NCBI GenBank assembly: GCA_015233895.1
Contig: JADFXG010000021.1
Coordinates: 1 to 49,212, forward strand
Origin: Nitrospirota bacterium
GTDB lineage: Bacteria; Nitrospirota; Thermodesulfovibrionia; Thermodesulfovibrionales; Magnetobacteriaceae
DNA: 49,212 nt
Direction: 5' to 3'
A program made the translations under genes and the position numbers. The stretch's first letter is position 1. Every line of letters starts with the position of its first letter. Below are positions 1 through 7,783 of this stretch, in pieces. The notes beneath the pieces are model-generated. The model saw only the letters and a list, made by a program, of their open reading frames with translations, ran no database searches and was not told the DNA's origin.

Positions 1-1
1 T

Positions 2-202
2 AATAATGGTTTGATAGTTACTAACATGAGAGATCAGGTCTCGTGGGGCTTTTACATATCAAACTTTACATTTTTAGTCGGTGTGGCTGCCGCTGCAGTA
101 ATACTGGTAAAAACAAGAATAGTCCCTTCAATTCCAATAAGGGACATTGAACCCGTGTTTAAATATGATCAAAAGATGCAGGCACTCTGGGATTATATTT
201 AA
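2..202 (+). pseudogene. Partial NrfD/DsrP-type membrane subunit fused to inverted repeat
   Basis: The frame is open from the first bases. Codons 2-109 read like the N-terminal part of an NrfD/polysulfide-reductase membrane subunit, with [13 protein letters not shown] followed by a hydrophobic helix [14 protein letters not shown]. In that family this is the first transmembrane helix of a quinol-interacting subunit. From position 110 the frame no longer follows the family. It encodes [19 protein letters not shown], which is the same peptide as the tail of the kinase on the opposite strand, because it lies in the left arm of the inverted repeat. A stop follows at 200-202. The gene body to the left is outside the window. 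The family call rests on one short, very characteristic segment. The fusion is probably not a functional protein. Confidence 0.6.
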
Positions 203-251
203 ACACGGGTTCAATGTCCCTTATTGGAATTGAAGGGACTATTCTTGTTTT
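110..251. repeat. 57-bp perfect inverted repeat with 28-nt loop
   Basis: Positions 110-166 are the exact reverse complement of 195-251, with 28 nt between the arms. The right arm is the 3' part of the kinase gene. The left arm is a flipped copy of it. Outside the arms (below 110 and above 251) the two sides do not match, so this is a short fold-back and not a long palindrome. It is too long for an ordinary terminator and has no U-tract. An inversion, a fold-back duplication or an amplification/assembly chimera would all look like this. Confidence 0.9.
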
Positions 252-1006
252 ATCTAAATCTTTGAGTGAACACGGGGGTAAAAATCCTGTAAACATTTTG
301 TATGCGATTATGCCAAGAGCAAACAAATCGGCTTTACCATCCAACTCTGCTTTATCATGTACCTGTTCCGGCGCCATGTAGGCAAAAGTTCCGGCAGCTT
401 TTTGCTTTGAGCCTTCACCAGTTAAAAATGCAAGGCCAAAATCAAGTAAAACAGGCTGCGCCGGGTTACCGTCTTTTAAAATTACATTTGAGGGCTTAAG
501 GTCTCTGTGGATAACCCCGTTTTCATGTGCCGCAGCCAGTGCCTCGGAGAGATTTATAAGTACTTTTAAAATATCGTCAGCGGCTTTAAATCTGTCGGGG
601 TTTACTTCATTTTCAATCCATGAAAGCAGATCGGTGCCGCAAATAAATTCCATCTTTATTCCAAAACTGCCGTCTTTAAGCTCCACGGCATCGTGTATAG
701 AGGCAATGAGAGGGTGTTTAATGCGCTGAGGAATTTTTATTTCATCCTGAAACCTTGCAAAGTTAACCTTATCGTTAAGATGTCCCTGTGGGAGTACCTT
801 TATCGCAAAGGGTTTTTCAACTACGCTGTCCCCTGACCGCCTTTGCCGAGCTTTTTTCGTACCTCATATCGTACATCCTTAAAAAGAGAAGCGCTTTTAG
901 ACGTATGAATTTCAGACTGAATCCCTGTATCCAGCGAAACAGTCGGTCCCTCCTCTACCCAACAAGTGGGTTTATCGTCACTATGTTCATCAATATCTTT
1001 AATCAA
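159..1006 (-). pseudogene. Ser/Thr protein kinase, frameshifted and 3'-truncated
   Basis: Two minus-strand frames together give a Hanks-type kinase. The first (TTG start at 1006, GGGAG ribosome site 8 nt upstream) encodes about 45 residues and then the glycine loop KLGKGGQG, and hits TAG near 821. The second frame continues with FAIKVL (the AxK lysine), HRDLKPSN (catalytic loop), DFG, and APE in AYMAPEQ, then stops at 159. The break lies by a GGGG run (830-833). Restoring one G rejoins the frames but leaves only about 10 residues between the glycine loop and the lysine, so a small deletion of some 20 nt is as likely as a 1-base indel. The end is also odd: after PASFDHI, where kinases normally continue into the last helices, the sequence folds back into the inverted repeat and stops. 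Membrane segments are not seen. Substrates are unknown. Confidence 0.8.
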
Positions 1007-1151
1007 CTGTAATCTCCCAGGTTTTAATAAACTTTCAGAGTCTCCGCTTTACGGAGTTGAATATGTATAATATACCTTAATGTGTGAATAAAATTCAAGA
1101 TTAATGTTTAATAAATTCACCACAATCTGGTATCAAGCGTTTAGCTTACAT

Positions 1152-1178
1152 TTGACAATTACAGCTAAAATCTATTAA
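1152..1178 (+). promoter_or_regulatory. Possible sigma70-type promoter before the FlgO-like genes
   Basis: A perfect TTGACA (1152-1157) is followed 15 nt later by TATTAA (1173-1178). The spacing is short, so this is only a candidate. If it is used, the message would begin almost at the GTG at 1187, which would favour the in-frame ATG at 1208 as the start of the next gene. Confidence 0.3.
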
Positions 1179-1186
1179 CTTAGAGT

Positions 1187-1993
1187 GTGGCATTTATTAC
1201 AAGGATAATGGCGATTTCCGGCATTGTTGCCTTATTGCTTTTGCCGGTATCGTGCGCAGATAAAAGATACAAGGCAAATTTCCCAAAGGAGGATAACGGC
1301 TGCGGTTTTTTTGAAGATATATTTGGCCGTAATGATGAGGGTGTAAGGGGCTCAGGCGATAAGAGTGTTTTTAAAGCCGCATATCTTGTTGCCCAGCTTG
1401 AATACTACGGATATCTTTTTAAAGACGACAGAAAAATTATAGTCACAACCTTTGTGGATTTAAATAATCTCAACAAGACTTCAAAGTTTGGCAGAATACT
1501 GGCAGAGGAAACTCTCTCGGAACTTCACAAAAGGGGATTTAAAGTGGCTGACATACGGGAAACCGGAACGGTTCAAATGTCCGAAAATTTTGGTGAGTTT
1601 TATTTATCTCGCGGACCTATTCGTCAGGATACTTTTACTAAAGATGTGTTGCCTGCACCCCCTCAGCCTGCCACAACAAAATCCAAAAAGTCTAAAAAAT
1701 CCAAAAAGTCAAAAAAACATTCCAAGCGCTCTAAGTCAGCTACGTCAACAGAAGTCTATCAGCCCACTCACACCATTAAGAGAAGTTATCCTGATACCAT
1801 AGTTCTTGCCGGCACCTATGAGGTGGGCCGCTGTGATATATTTGTCAATGCGAGGGTAATAGATCCTGTGAAGTCGGAGGTCGTAGCCATTGCCTCCTAC
1901 AGGCTTCATCTTACGAAAGACCTCAGGTACTATCTTGACCAACCTGATGTGTTAAAAGACGAAAAAGCCGGAATTCAAATCAGGCAGAAATAA
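1187..1993 (+). CDS. FlgO-like lipoprotein 1, with Lys/Ser tract
   Basis: Predicted outer-membrane or periplasmic lipoprotein of 268 aa. The N-terminus has a hydrophobic signal ending in a lipobox-like LPVSC (Cys near 23). Residues about 84-125 (IVVTTFVDLNNLNKTSKFGRILAEE, then LSELHKRGFKV) match the FlgO pattern: an ASF/TF-x-D-x-x-x-L strand followed by a helix. FlgO proteins are needed for the outer-membrane part of the flagellum in Vibrio. Residues about 165-185 are a repeated Lys-Ser stretch, unusual inside a lipoprotein and built from an A-rich tandem repeat at 1678-1730. The start is GTG at 1187, kept because it supplies the Arg of the signal n-region; ATG at 1208 with AAGG just upstream is the alternative. 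The next gene starts 2 bp after the stop. Nearby cheX and the flagellar operon support a motility role. Confidence 0.7.
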   Translation: MAFITRIMAISGIVALLLLPVSCADKRYKANFPKEDNGCGFFEDIFGRNDEGVRGSGDKSVFKAAYLVAQLEYYGYLFKDDRKIIVTTFVDLNNLNKTSKFGRILAEETLSELHKRGFKVADIRETGTVQMSENFGEFYLSRGPIRQDTFTKDVLPAPPQPATTKSKKSKKSKKSKKHSKRSKSATSTEVYQPTHTIKRSYPDTIVLAGTYEVGRCDIFVNARVIDPVKSEVVAIASYRLHLTKDLRYYLDQPDVLKDEKAGIQIRQK

Positions 1994-1994
1994 T

Positions 1995-2759
1995 GTGACG
2001 AGGTTTGGACATACAAAAACGGTTGTTACGGCCTTAATACTTACGGCTATACTTATTATGATGTCAGGCTGCAGTGTCATATTTCCCGATAAGAAAAAAC
2101 CTCCGGAGGGTGAGAATCGGGGGTACTATGAGGGAATGTATAATGTCTTTGACGACCTTGAGGGTGCCGCCAAAGATATGGCACAAGGAATTATTACAAA
2201 CCTAAAGATTGACTTTCACAGGTCTGATACTGTTAAGCTTTCCCCGATAGTGGTTACCACCTTTGCCGATTTAAACGATCTTTCCCTGACCACTACACTA
2301 GGACGAAGTTTTTCCGAGATGGTGATGACAGGCCTACATGCAAAAAATTTCGAGATTATCGAAATGAGAAAAGGTAATGCCATTGATATTGTAAAAAATG
2401 ACGGGGAATTTATGCTGACACGGGATTTAAGGGACCTTGCAAAAAATCATAATGCTAAAAGCGTTTTCGTTGGCACTTATACTGTTACAGATAAAGCGGT
2501 AGTGTTTAACGGCAGGATAATAGGAATTGCTGACTCAAAACTCTACTCGGCCTGGACAACCCGCCTTGTACGTACTAAAGAGGTTGATTCACTCCTGAGG
2601 CAAAAGAAACACACGGCAACACCTGAGGCAGAAAATGAAAACTATAATGGCAAGTCAAAAAGCAAAAAGAAAAAGACTAAAGCTAACAACAATCAGCAGC
2701 CCGATAAGGAGATGGATGATGAGCCTGTCAAGGTTTATGAAAGACCACCGGCTAATTAA
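1995..2759 (+). CDS. FlgO-like lipoprotein 2
   Basis: Lipoprotein of 254 aa, GTG start one base after the previous stop, so certainly co-transcribed and probably translationally coupled. The signal peptide ends at MMSGC (lipobox, Cys near 26). Residues about 80-200 form a full FlgO-type domain: PIVVTTFADLNDLSLTTTLG, a helix with MVMTGLHAKNFEI, then LAKNHNAKSVFVGTYTV, a strand-turn-strand typical of the CsgG/FlgO fold, and a final strand NGRIIGIADSKLYSAW. The C-terminal 50 residues are charged and disordered-looking (KSKKKKTKANNNQQ), echoing the Lys/Ser tract of the upstream paralogue. It lacks the insert seen there. The family assignment is by motif only. Gene numbering as flgO is withheld because two copies exist. 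Confidence 0.7.
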   Translation: MTRFGHTKTVVTALILTAILIMMSGCSVIFPDKKKPPEGENRGYYEGMYNVFDDLEGAAKDMAQGIITNLKIDFHRSDTVKLSPIVVTTFADLNDLSLTTTLGRSFSEMVMTGLHAKNFEIIEMRKGNAIDIVKNDGEFMLTRDLRDLAKNHNAKSVFVGTYTVTDKAVVFNGRIIGIADSKLYSAWTTRLVRTKEVDSLLRQKKHTATPEAENENYNGKSKSKKKKTKANNNQQPDKEMDDEPVKVYERPPAN

Positions 2760-3393
2760 AGCCTGCATACCTGTTGCTATTGTATTACTGACTGCCGGTT
2801 GTGCGGATATTTCCCTTAAACCTGAAAGATATGATATTTCAATGAAATCATCAACGCTTGTTAAGTCCCAGAAAGAGCCAATGCCTTGTACCAATGCCAT
2901 ATATATAGAGCCTGAACGAAAACTTGAATTTGAAAGTAATGTTGGAATTTTTATTATGAAGTCATCAAAAGATTCAAAAGAGATTGCTGCTTTCATGGTA
3001 GATTATTTACATAAACTCCTTCTTGAAAAAAAGACTTTTCATCTTGTTGAAAAAGTTGAACAGATAGTTACTGACTTAAAACAGACTATGAGATTTTCAA
3101 GAGAAAATGGTTACAACCTTATTATAATTGGAGAGATTAATAATATAGCCAGCGGCGGTGAAACGAGACAGTCTCAGATGTCTGCTACTTTCAGAGTAAT
3201 TGACCCCAAAAGAGAAATCACAATGTTGTACTTTGACAGGTGTGAAACCGGAGATCCTAAAAAAGGGTTTTCTATCGTTGAACTTAAAGGATACAAAATA
3301 GCTTCGCCAGAGCCTAAGCAGCTTGGTGCAGCCATTATGACTGGAGCGGCAGATTTGTTAGGTTCACATACTTACGGGAAATCAATCTATTAG
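2719..3393 (+). CDS. Third lipoprotein, CsgG/FlgO-like fold, unknown function
   Basis: The reading frame overlaps the end of the preceding gene. The start is placed at ATG 2719 because AAGGAG (2706-2711) lies 7 nt upstream; ATG 2716 and ATG 2737 are alternatives, and the longer frame back to 2635 would put about 28 basic residues before the signal peptide. The protein (224 aa) begins with a signal sequence ending in LLTAGC (lipobox). The mature part has VGIFIMKSSKDSKEIAAFMVDYLHKLL, then a helix, then NGYNLIIIGEINNIASGG and FRVIDPKREI. This alpha/beta pattern resembles CsgG, LpoB and FlgO-like periplasmic domains, but I do not recognise a specific family. Three overlapping or abutting lipoprotein genes suggest one envelope complex, perhaps a flagellar outer-membrane collar. 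Confidence 0.65.
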   Translation: MSLSRFMKDHRLIKACIPVAIVLLTAGCADISLKPERYDISMKSSTLVKSQKEPMPCTNAIYIEPERKLEFESNVGIFIMKSSKDSKEIAAFMVDYLHKLLLEKKTFHLVEKVEQIVTDLKQTMRFSRENGYNLIIIGEINNIASGGETRQSQMSATFRVIDPKREITMLYFDRCETGDPKKGFSIVELKGYKIASPEPKQLGAAIMTGAADLLGSHTYGKSIY

Positions 3394-3411
3394 CCAGACC
3401 ATTTGAGGGAA

Positions 3412-3894
3412 TCACTGTTTTTTGACAGCAAAATCGTCAAAACAAATCTCTACGAAAAAACTGCCTGCGCTTGTCTCAAAAGGAAGCAATATCACGGGAG
3501 CCTTGGACTTATGGGAAATCATGTGTCCTTTTCCTACAATTATTGATGGAGTGGCAAGGTTAAACTTGTAACCCTTTTCGGAAAGGATTTTTTTAGCTCC
3601 GCCAGTTACCATGTTGGTTATCTCACCGACCATATCGGCCACTGTTTCGTCCACCTTATCCAGTTCCTCACCAAGCATCCTGGAGGCTATGTCTATTATG
3701 GCTTTCTCGGTAAAGGTAATGGCAATAGAGCCCTTTGTCTGTTCACCGGCAAGACCGATTACTCCTGATACATCCCCCTGTCCAACATTGTCTCGCTTAA
3801 TCACTGGTTTACCAACCTTTGCCTCAGTCTGTGCCATCGTTGCAAGTACATTCACTATTGATACTAAAAATGGATTTATTATGTCGGCTCTCAT
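3412..3894 (-). CDS. cheX: CheX-type chemotaxis phosphatase
   Basis: A 160-aa cytoplasmic protein with the CheX/CheC fold. Helix ETVADMVGEITNMVTGGAKK (about residues 84-103) carries the Glu-x-x-Asn signature that dephosphorylates CheY-P in this family. N-terminal MRADIINPFLVSIVNVLATM and the strand SGVIGLAGEQTKGSIAITF are also typical. The start ATG at 3894 has AAAGGAG 10 nt upstream. The gene converges on the lipoprotein gene ending at 3393 with only 18 bp between, and no chemotaxis genes are adjacent. It probably adjusts CheY-P for the flagella encoded further on. Such stand-alone CheX-like proteins can also act on other response regulators. Confidence 0.85.
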   Translation of the reverse strand: MRADIINPFLVSIVNVLATMAQTEAKVGKPVIKRDNVGQGDVSGVIGLAGEQTKGSIAITFTEKAIIDIASRMLGEELDKVDETVADMVGEITNMVTGGAKKILSEKGYKFNLATPSIIVGKGHMISHKSKAPVILLPFETSAGSFFVEICFDDFAVKKQ

Positions 3895-4040
3895 TGTATC
3901 AGCTCCTTTCTGTCCACACCATTAAATTACCTGACTCTTACTCTGTTTTACCCTGCTACACTAGAAGATTATAACCGAAATACATATTTATTAGCAATTA
4001 GAAAATTTGTTTGATAATAATTCCACGTCCACAAAAGTAC

Positions 4041-4074
4041 AAACAGGGAAAGAGGGTTAACTCTTTCCCTGTTT
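4041..4074 (-). terminator. Intrinsic-terminator-like hairpin after the Ala/Pro lipoprotein
   Basis: A perfect 14-bp inverted repeat, 4041-4054 and 4061-4074, with a 6-nt loop. It lies about 30 bp beyond the stop of the minus-strand lipoprotein gene. The U-rich stretch following it in that direction is short (GTACTTTTG), so termination there is likely but may not be strong. Confidence 0.65.
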
Positions 4075-4104
4075 ATCACAAAATAACCAAATGATACATT
4101 TGTG

Positions 4105-4443
4105 TTATTTAGCTGCAGGTGATGCTGCCGGAGCTGCTGCTGCAGGTGATGCTGCCGGTGCTGCTGCTGGAGCTGCTGCTGGAGCTGCTGCCGGTGCTGC
4201 TGCTGGAGCCGCCGCTGCTGGTGATTCTGCAGGTGCTGCTGCCGCAGGTGATGCTGCTGGAGCTGCTGCTGGTGATGCCTCAGGTGCTGCTGCTGGTGAT
4301 GCTGCTGGAGCTGCCTCAGCAGATGGCGATGGCGCTGCCGCTGACGGCGATGGTGCCGGTGCCGGCGCTTGTTTACAGCCGGTTAAAGCTGCTACTGACA
4401 ACACTAAAGACAGCACTAACACAAAGTAAAGCACATACTTCAT
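4105..4443 (-). CDS. Ala/Pro/Ser-repeat small lipoprotein
   Basis: A 112-aa protein. Its signal peptide ends in the lipobox ALTGC (Cys near 23), after which the entire mature part consists of Ala, Pro, Ser and a few Glu in short repeats such as AAPAASP. There is no globular domain. Such chains are extended and often act as tethers or spacers between an envelope anchor and the periplasm or surface. A clear AGGAGG site lies about 8 nt before ATG 4443, which argues the minus-strand frame is the real one, although two plus-strand frames also stay open across the repeats. The gene is monocistronic, flanked by a hairpin terminator and the mnmE promoter region. Function unknown. Confidence 0.7.
   Translation of the reverse strand: MKYVLYFVLVLSLVLSVAALTGCKQAPAPAPSPSAAAPSPSAEAAPAASPAAAPEASPAAAPAASPAAAAPAESPAAAAPAAAPAAAPAAAPAAAPAASPAAAAPAASPAAK
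4116..4372. repeat. GCTGCT-rich degenerate tandem repeats
   Basis: Runs of GCTGCTGG(A/T)GCTGCTGCTGG and related units in steps of 3, 15 and 18 bp occupy almost the whole mature region of the small lipoprotein gene. Repeat units are imperfect. Expansions and contractions in multiples of 3 would keep the frame and change only tether length. Confidence 0.75.
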
Positions 4444-4683
4444 TTCAAACCCTCCTTTTGTTGTTTGTCGTATTAAACCACATCATGATGTAATATATCA
4501 AATGTCAACGTATTATACTATATTTTAAAATATTTTTAAATAAAATAAATTATATTGATTATTTTTTTTATCATAGGCTCCATCTAAAAAAACTGCTGCC
4601 TCTTTTCTATGTGATTTATACATAGCTCTGCTGCATTTTAACATTATCGTCTGCTTTAATGTTATAATGCCTTCAAAAAAGTT

Positions 4684-6081
4684 ATGAATTCTTATCAGGA
4701 CACGATAGCTGCCGTATCAACACCACCCGGTGAGGGTGGTATCGGGATTGTACGTATAAGCGGAAAAGATGCCATTGTAATATCACAAGGGATGTTTAAA
4801 TCGAAAAAGTACAAATTACCCTCAACAATGCCTGCCTTTACAATGTCTCTGGGGCATGTAATCAACCCACATGACGGTAGCTCTGTGGATGAGGTACTGA
4901 TAACCGTGATGAGAGCGCCTCACAGCTATACTGCGGAGGATGTGGTGGAGTTTCACTGCCACGGGGGATATTTTACTGTGAAAAAGACCCTTGAGATAAC
5001 CCTGTCCCTTGGCGCTCGCCTTGCAGAGCCAGGAGAGTTTACATTGCGGGCATTTTTAAACGGACGTATTGATCTATCCCAGGCCGAGGGAGTTCTTGAT
5101 GTTATAAAATCTAAGACAGCTGAGAGTTCCCGAATTGCCCTTGAACAGCTCTCTGGAGGGGTGTCGGAAAAAATAACGGAGATAGTGTCTGCTTTGACCT
5201 TAGCTTGTGCACTGATTGAGGCTCATATAGATTTTTCCGATGAAGATGCACAATTGTCTGATGTGAAAGAAATATTAAAAAATATCGGAGAAATTGAAAA
5301 AAAATTGAAACAACTATCTTCAACCTATGAAACAGGGCGACTTTACCGCGAGGGTATGTCTATAGCAATCGTGGGACGCACAAATGTCGGTAAATCCTCT
5401 TTGCTTAATGCGCTGCTGGAAAAAAACAGAGCGATAGTGTCAGAAACTCCGGGCACAACAAGAGACACAATAGAGGAGTATTTAAACATTGACGGAATCC
5501 CTGCCAGAGTTATCGATACAGCTGGAATAAGACAAAGCACCGAGTATGCCGAACTTGAGGGGATTAAACGCTCTTTATCATCCATCGAGGCCGCTGATGT
5601 TGTAGTTGCAGTTTTTGACGGAGGTGCGGAGTTAACCCCCGAGGACTTTTACATTATAGAAAAAACAACAGGGAAAACACTTATAGCTTTAATTAATAAA
5701 TCTGACCTAAAGGCGGCTTTCCATGCATCTGTATTGGCGGAATCTTATGGTAGTGGCGGACTCACTCCCGTCTTACGCATATCGGCTAAGACCAACGAGG
5801 GAATCGGTGCGCTTAAGGATATGATTTTTTCAATTGTAGCCGGAAACTCTCCAGAAGTAAAAAATGGGGTACTTATAACAAACGTAAGGCACAAAAGAGC
5901 CCTTGATGAGTGCCTCTTTGCTCTGGCACGGGCAGCCACCCTACTTTCAGACAGTATGCCGCTTGAGCTTGTAGCTTTTGAGCTTCGTACTGCCCTGAAC
6001 ACTATCTCAGAAATTACCGGAGTGGTAACTACTGACAGTATTTTAGATTCTATCTTTGGCAGGTTTTGTATTGGTAAATAG
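4684..6081 (+). CDS. mnmE: tRNA modification GTPase MnmE
   Basis: Full-length 465-aa MnmE (TrmE). With MnmG it installs 5-carboxymethylaminomethyl-type groups on U34 of several tRNAs in the cytoplasm. The N-terminal tetrahydrofolate-binding domain begins DTIAAVSTPPGEGGIGIVRISG. The G domain (about 220-375) has GRTNVGKSS (P-loop), GTTRD (G2), DTAGI (G3) and NKSD (G4). The C-terminus ends CIGK, with the conserved cysteine. Length is normal. A TATAAT sits at 4663-4668, close to the ATG at 4684, but no good -35 is visible. MnmG is not in the window, and the gene overlaps the end of the next one's upstream region. Confidence 0.97.
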   Translation: MNSYQDTIAAVSTPPGEGGIGIVRISGKDAIVISQGMFKSKKYKLPSTMPAFTMSLGHVINPHDGSSVDEVLITVMRAPHSYTAEDVVEFHCHGGYFTVKKTLEITLSLGARLAEPGEFTLRAFLNGRIDLSQAEGVLDVIKSKTAESSRIALEQLSGGVSEKITEIVSALTLACALIEAHIDFSDEDAQLSDVKEILKNIGEIEKKLKQLSSTYETGRLYREGMSIAIVGRTNVGKSSLLNALLEKNRAIVSETPGTTRDTIEEYLNIDGIPARVIDTAGIRQSTEYAELEGIKRSLSSIEAADVVVAVFDGGAELTPEDFYIIEKTTGKTLIALINKSDLKAAFHASVLAESYGSGGLTPVLRISAKTNEGIGALKDMIFSIVAGNSPEVKNGVLITNVRHKRALDECLFALARAATLLSDSMPLELVAFELRTALNTISEITGVVTTDSILDSIFGRFCIGK

Positions 6082-7720
6082 TGTTTTAAAAAATCGTTAT
6101 CATTTGTTTTCAATGTTGCTCGGTGCTCTTTTCTTTGCTTATGCCATGGACATAAGGATTATAAATCCATACTACAGTTCATGGCTGATGAATGGATACG
6201 ACTGGTCACAGCACTATCTTGGCTGGTTGTTTTTTAAAACTGAACCATGGCAATTCCCTTTAGGAAAAATCTCCTGTTACAACTCTCAATTTGGTACAAG
6301 TATTTGTTATACGGATTCAATAGCACTATTGGCAATTCCATTAAAACTCTTCAGAAAACTGTTTCCTTCTGAAATTCAGTATTTTGGTTTGTTCTTTTTA
6401 TCATGTTTTGTGCTACAGGGGCTTTTGGGTTTTCTTTTATCCGGATTATTTACCAAAAACCGGTTGATTCAGTTAACAGCAGCCTCATTTTTTATTGTAA
6501 GTCCTGTGTTGGTTAATCGTTATCATCACACGTCTTTGTGTGCTCAGTGGGTTATTCTGTGTGCCTTATGGTTTTATTTGAAAGAACATGAGGGAGCATT
6601 CCGTAAGGTTTTTGTGAGCTGGTTAACTTTGCACATCGTTACTTCTCTGATTCATCCCTACCTTGAGTTCATAATTCTCTTTGTTTTCATTGCCCACTTG
6701 TTTAAACTCCGGTTTATACAAAAAAATATCAATTACCTTCAACTAACGCTTTCTATTGTGTCGGTTTCGATAATGCTTATGTTTAACTGGTGGATTAATG
6801 GCTGCTTTATATTTGAGAAATCAACAGAGTACTCGGCGTGGGGGTTTGGGGAAAAGAATCTTGATCTTCTGGCCTTATTTAATCCTTACGGAAGTTCAAA
6901 ACTGCTATACTTTATGAAAGAGGGAAGTGTATTTTGGGCTGAGGGGTATAATTATCTCGGTTTAGGAGGAATAATACTGCTTTTTGCTGCAGTGGTTGTT
7001 TTCCTCAAATCCAACACCATGCGGGAGCAATTAAGAAACTACATACCACTGTTAATTGCCTTATTTTTATTGACTTTAATTGCTATTGGCAATACAGTTA
7101 CTGTGTATAATCAGATTTTATTTGAAATTCAACTAAGTGACAGACTGAGTAATTTAGCCGGTGTATTCAGATCATCCGGCAGATTATTCTGGGCAGCCTA
7201 CTACTTTATTATTTATGTTTTGTTATATGTAGTTGTTAAATATTTTCATAGAAAAAGCATTCCAATATTGATAGCATTAATAGCATTACAGGTTTTTGAC
7301 AATAGTGATATTGATAAATATAAAAAGGACTTTAACCCGGCGGAAAATCCAATAAAATCATCCAAATGGGAGGTTATCGGCCGTGGCAGTGAAAACGTAG
7401 TAATAGCAGGAAAAATTCCATGGGATGATGGTAAGTTTTTTGCTCTGTATGCATACAGGCACAATATGAAAATCAACAGAGGATACGTTGCACGTTTTGA
7501 CTGGAAAGCTCTTCAGTCATACGTAAAAACCCTTAAAATCCAGCTAAAGGAGGGCATGGCAGACCCTAAAAGTGTCTATATCGTGTCAAAAGATATAACT
7601 GCGATTTCACAGGACAAGATCACTTGCGGCTTTATAGATAATTTTAAAGTGTGCGTTTCTAAACAATCGGTGCTATCGGAGCTTTTTACAGAGAAAAGAG
7701 TTCCACACGGTCTTTTGTAA
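6071..7720 (+). CDS. Polytopic membrane protein, DUF6311-like
   Basis: About 549 aa with roughly 10-12 transmembrane helices and a C-terminal soluble stretch of about 130 residues. The N-terminal segment YDWSQHYLGWLFFKTEPWQFPLG and the later ICYTDSIALLAIPLKLF resemble the DUF6311 family, thought to be GT-C-like membrane glycosyltransferases; the D-x-x-Q-H loop after helix 1 would be the candidate active-site loop. The start is uncertain: the frame overlaps mnmE, with TTG 6071 (GCAGG 7 nt upstream) preferred here, TTG 6056 and ATG 6113 possible. The gene is followed by a pilin-like gene after 63 bp, so a role in modifying a surface protein is conceivable but unproven. Confidence 0.65.
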   Translation: MVNSVLKNRYHLFSMLLGALFFAYAMDIRIINPYYSSWLMNGYDWSQHYLGWLFFKTEPWQFPLGKISCYNSQFGTSICYTDSIALLAIPLKLFRKLFPSEIQYFGLFFLSCFVLQGLLGFLLSGLFTKNRLIQLTAASFFIVSPVLVNRYHHTSLCAQWVILCALWFYLKEHEGAFRKVFVSWLTLHIVTSLIHPYLEFIILFVFIAHLFKLRFIQKNINYLQLTLSIVSVSIMLMFNWWINGCFIFEKSTEYSAWGFGEKNLDLLALFNPYGSSKLLYFMKEGSVFWAEGYNYLGLGGIILLFAAVVVFLKSNTMREQLRNYIPLLIALFLLTLIAIGNTVTVYNQILFEIQLSDRLSNLAGVFRSSGRLFWAAYYFIIYVLLYVVVKYFHRKSIPILIALIALQVFDNSDIDKYKKDFNPAENPIKSSKWEVIGRGSENVVIAGKIPWDDGKFFALYAYRHNMKINRGYVARFDWKALQSYVKTLKIQLKEGMADPKSVYIVSKDITAISQDKITCGFIDNFKVCVSKQSVLSELFTEKRVPHGLL

Positions 7721-7783
7721 ATTATGGCACAATTATGTTAGCATTGTGTAGAGCGTGTGAAAACAGAAGGAGGTGCTGTACAT

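Noticed and set aside
2635-2718. Longer start for the third lipoprotein
   Set aside because: It would put 28 basic residues before a lipoprotein signal peptide. AAGGAG and ATG 2719 give a proper signal.
4116-4372. CRISPR-like array
   Set aside because: The repeats are coding GCN triplet runs without unique spacers. No cas genes are present in the window.
4091-4493. Two plus-strand frames through the Ala/Pro repeats
   Set aside because: They are by-products of GCN-rich repeats. Only the minus-strand frame has a signal peptide, lipobox and good ribosome site.
7725-7743. Sigma54-like TGGCAC with later GCA upstream of the pilin gene
   Set aside because: The GC lies three bases too far from the GG for a -24/-12 promoter.
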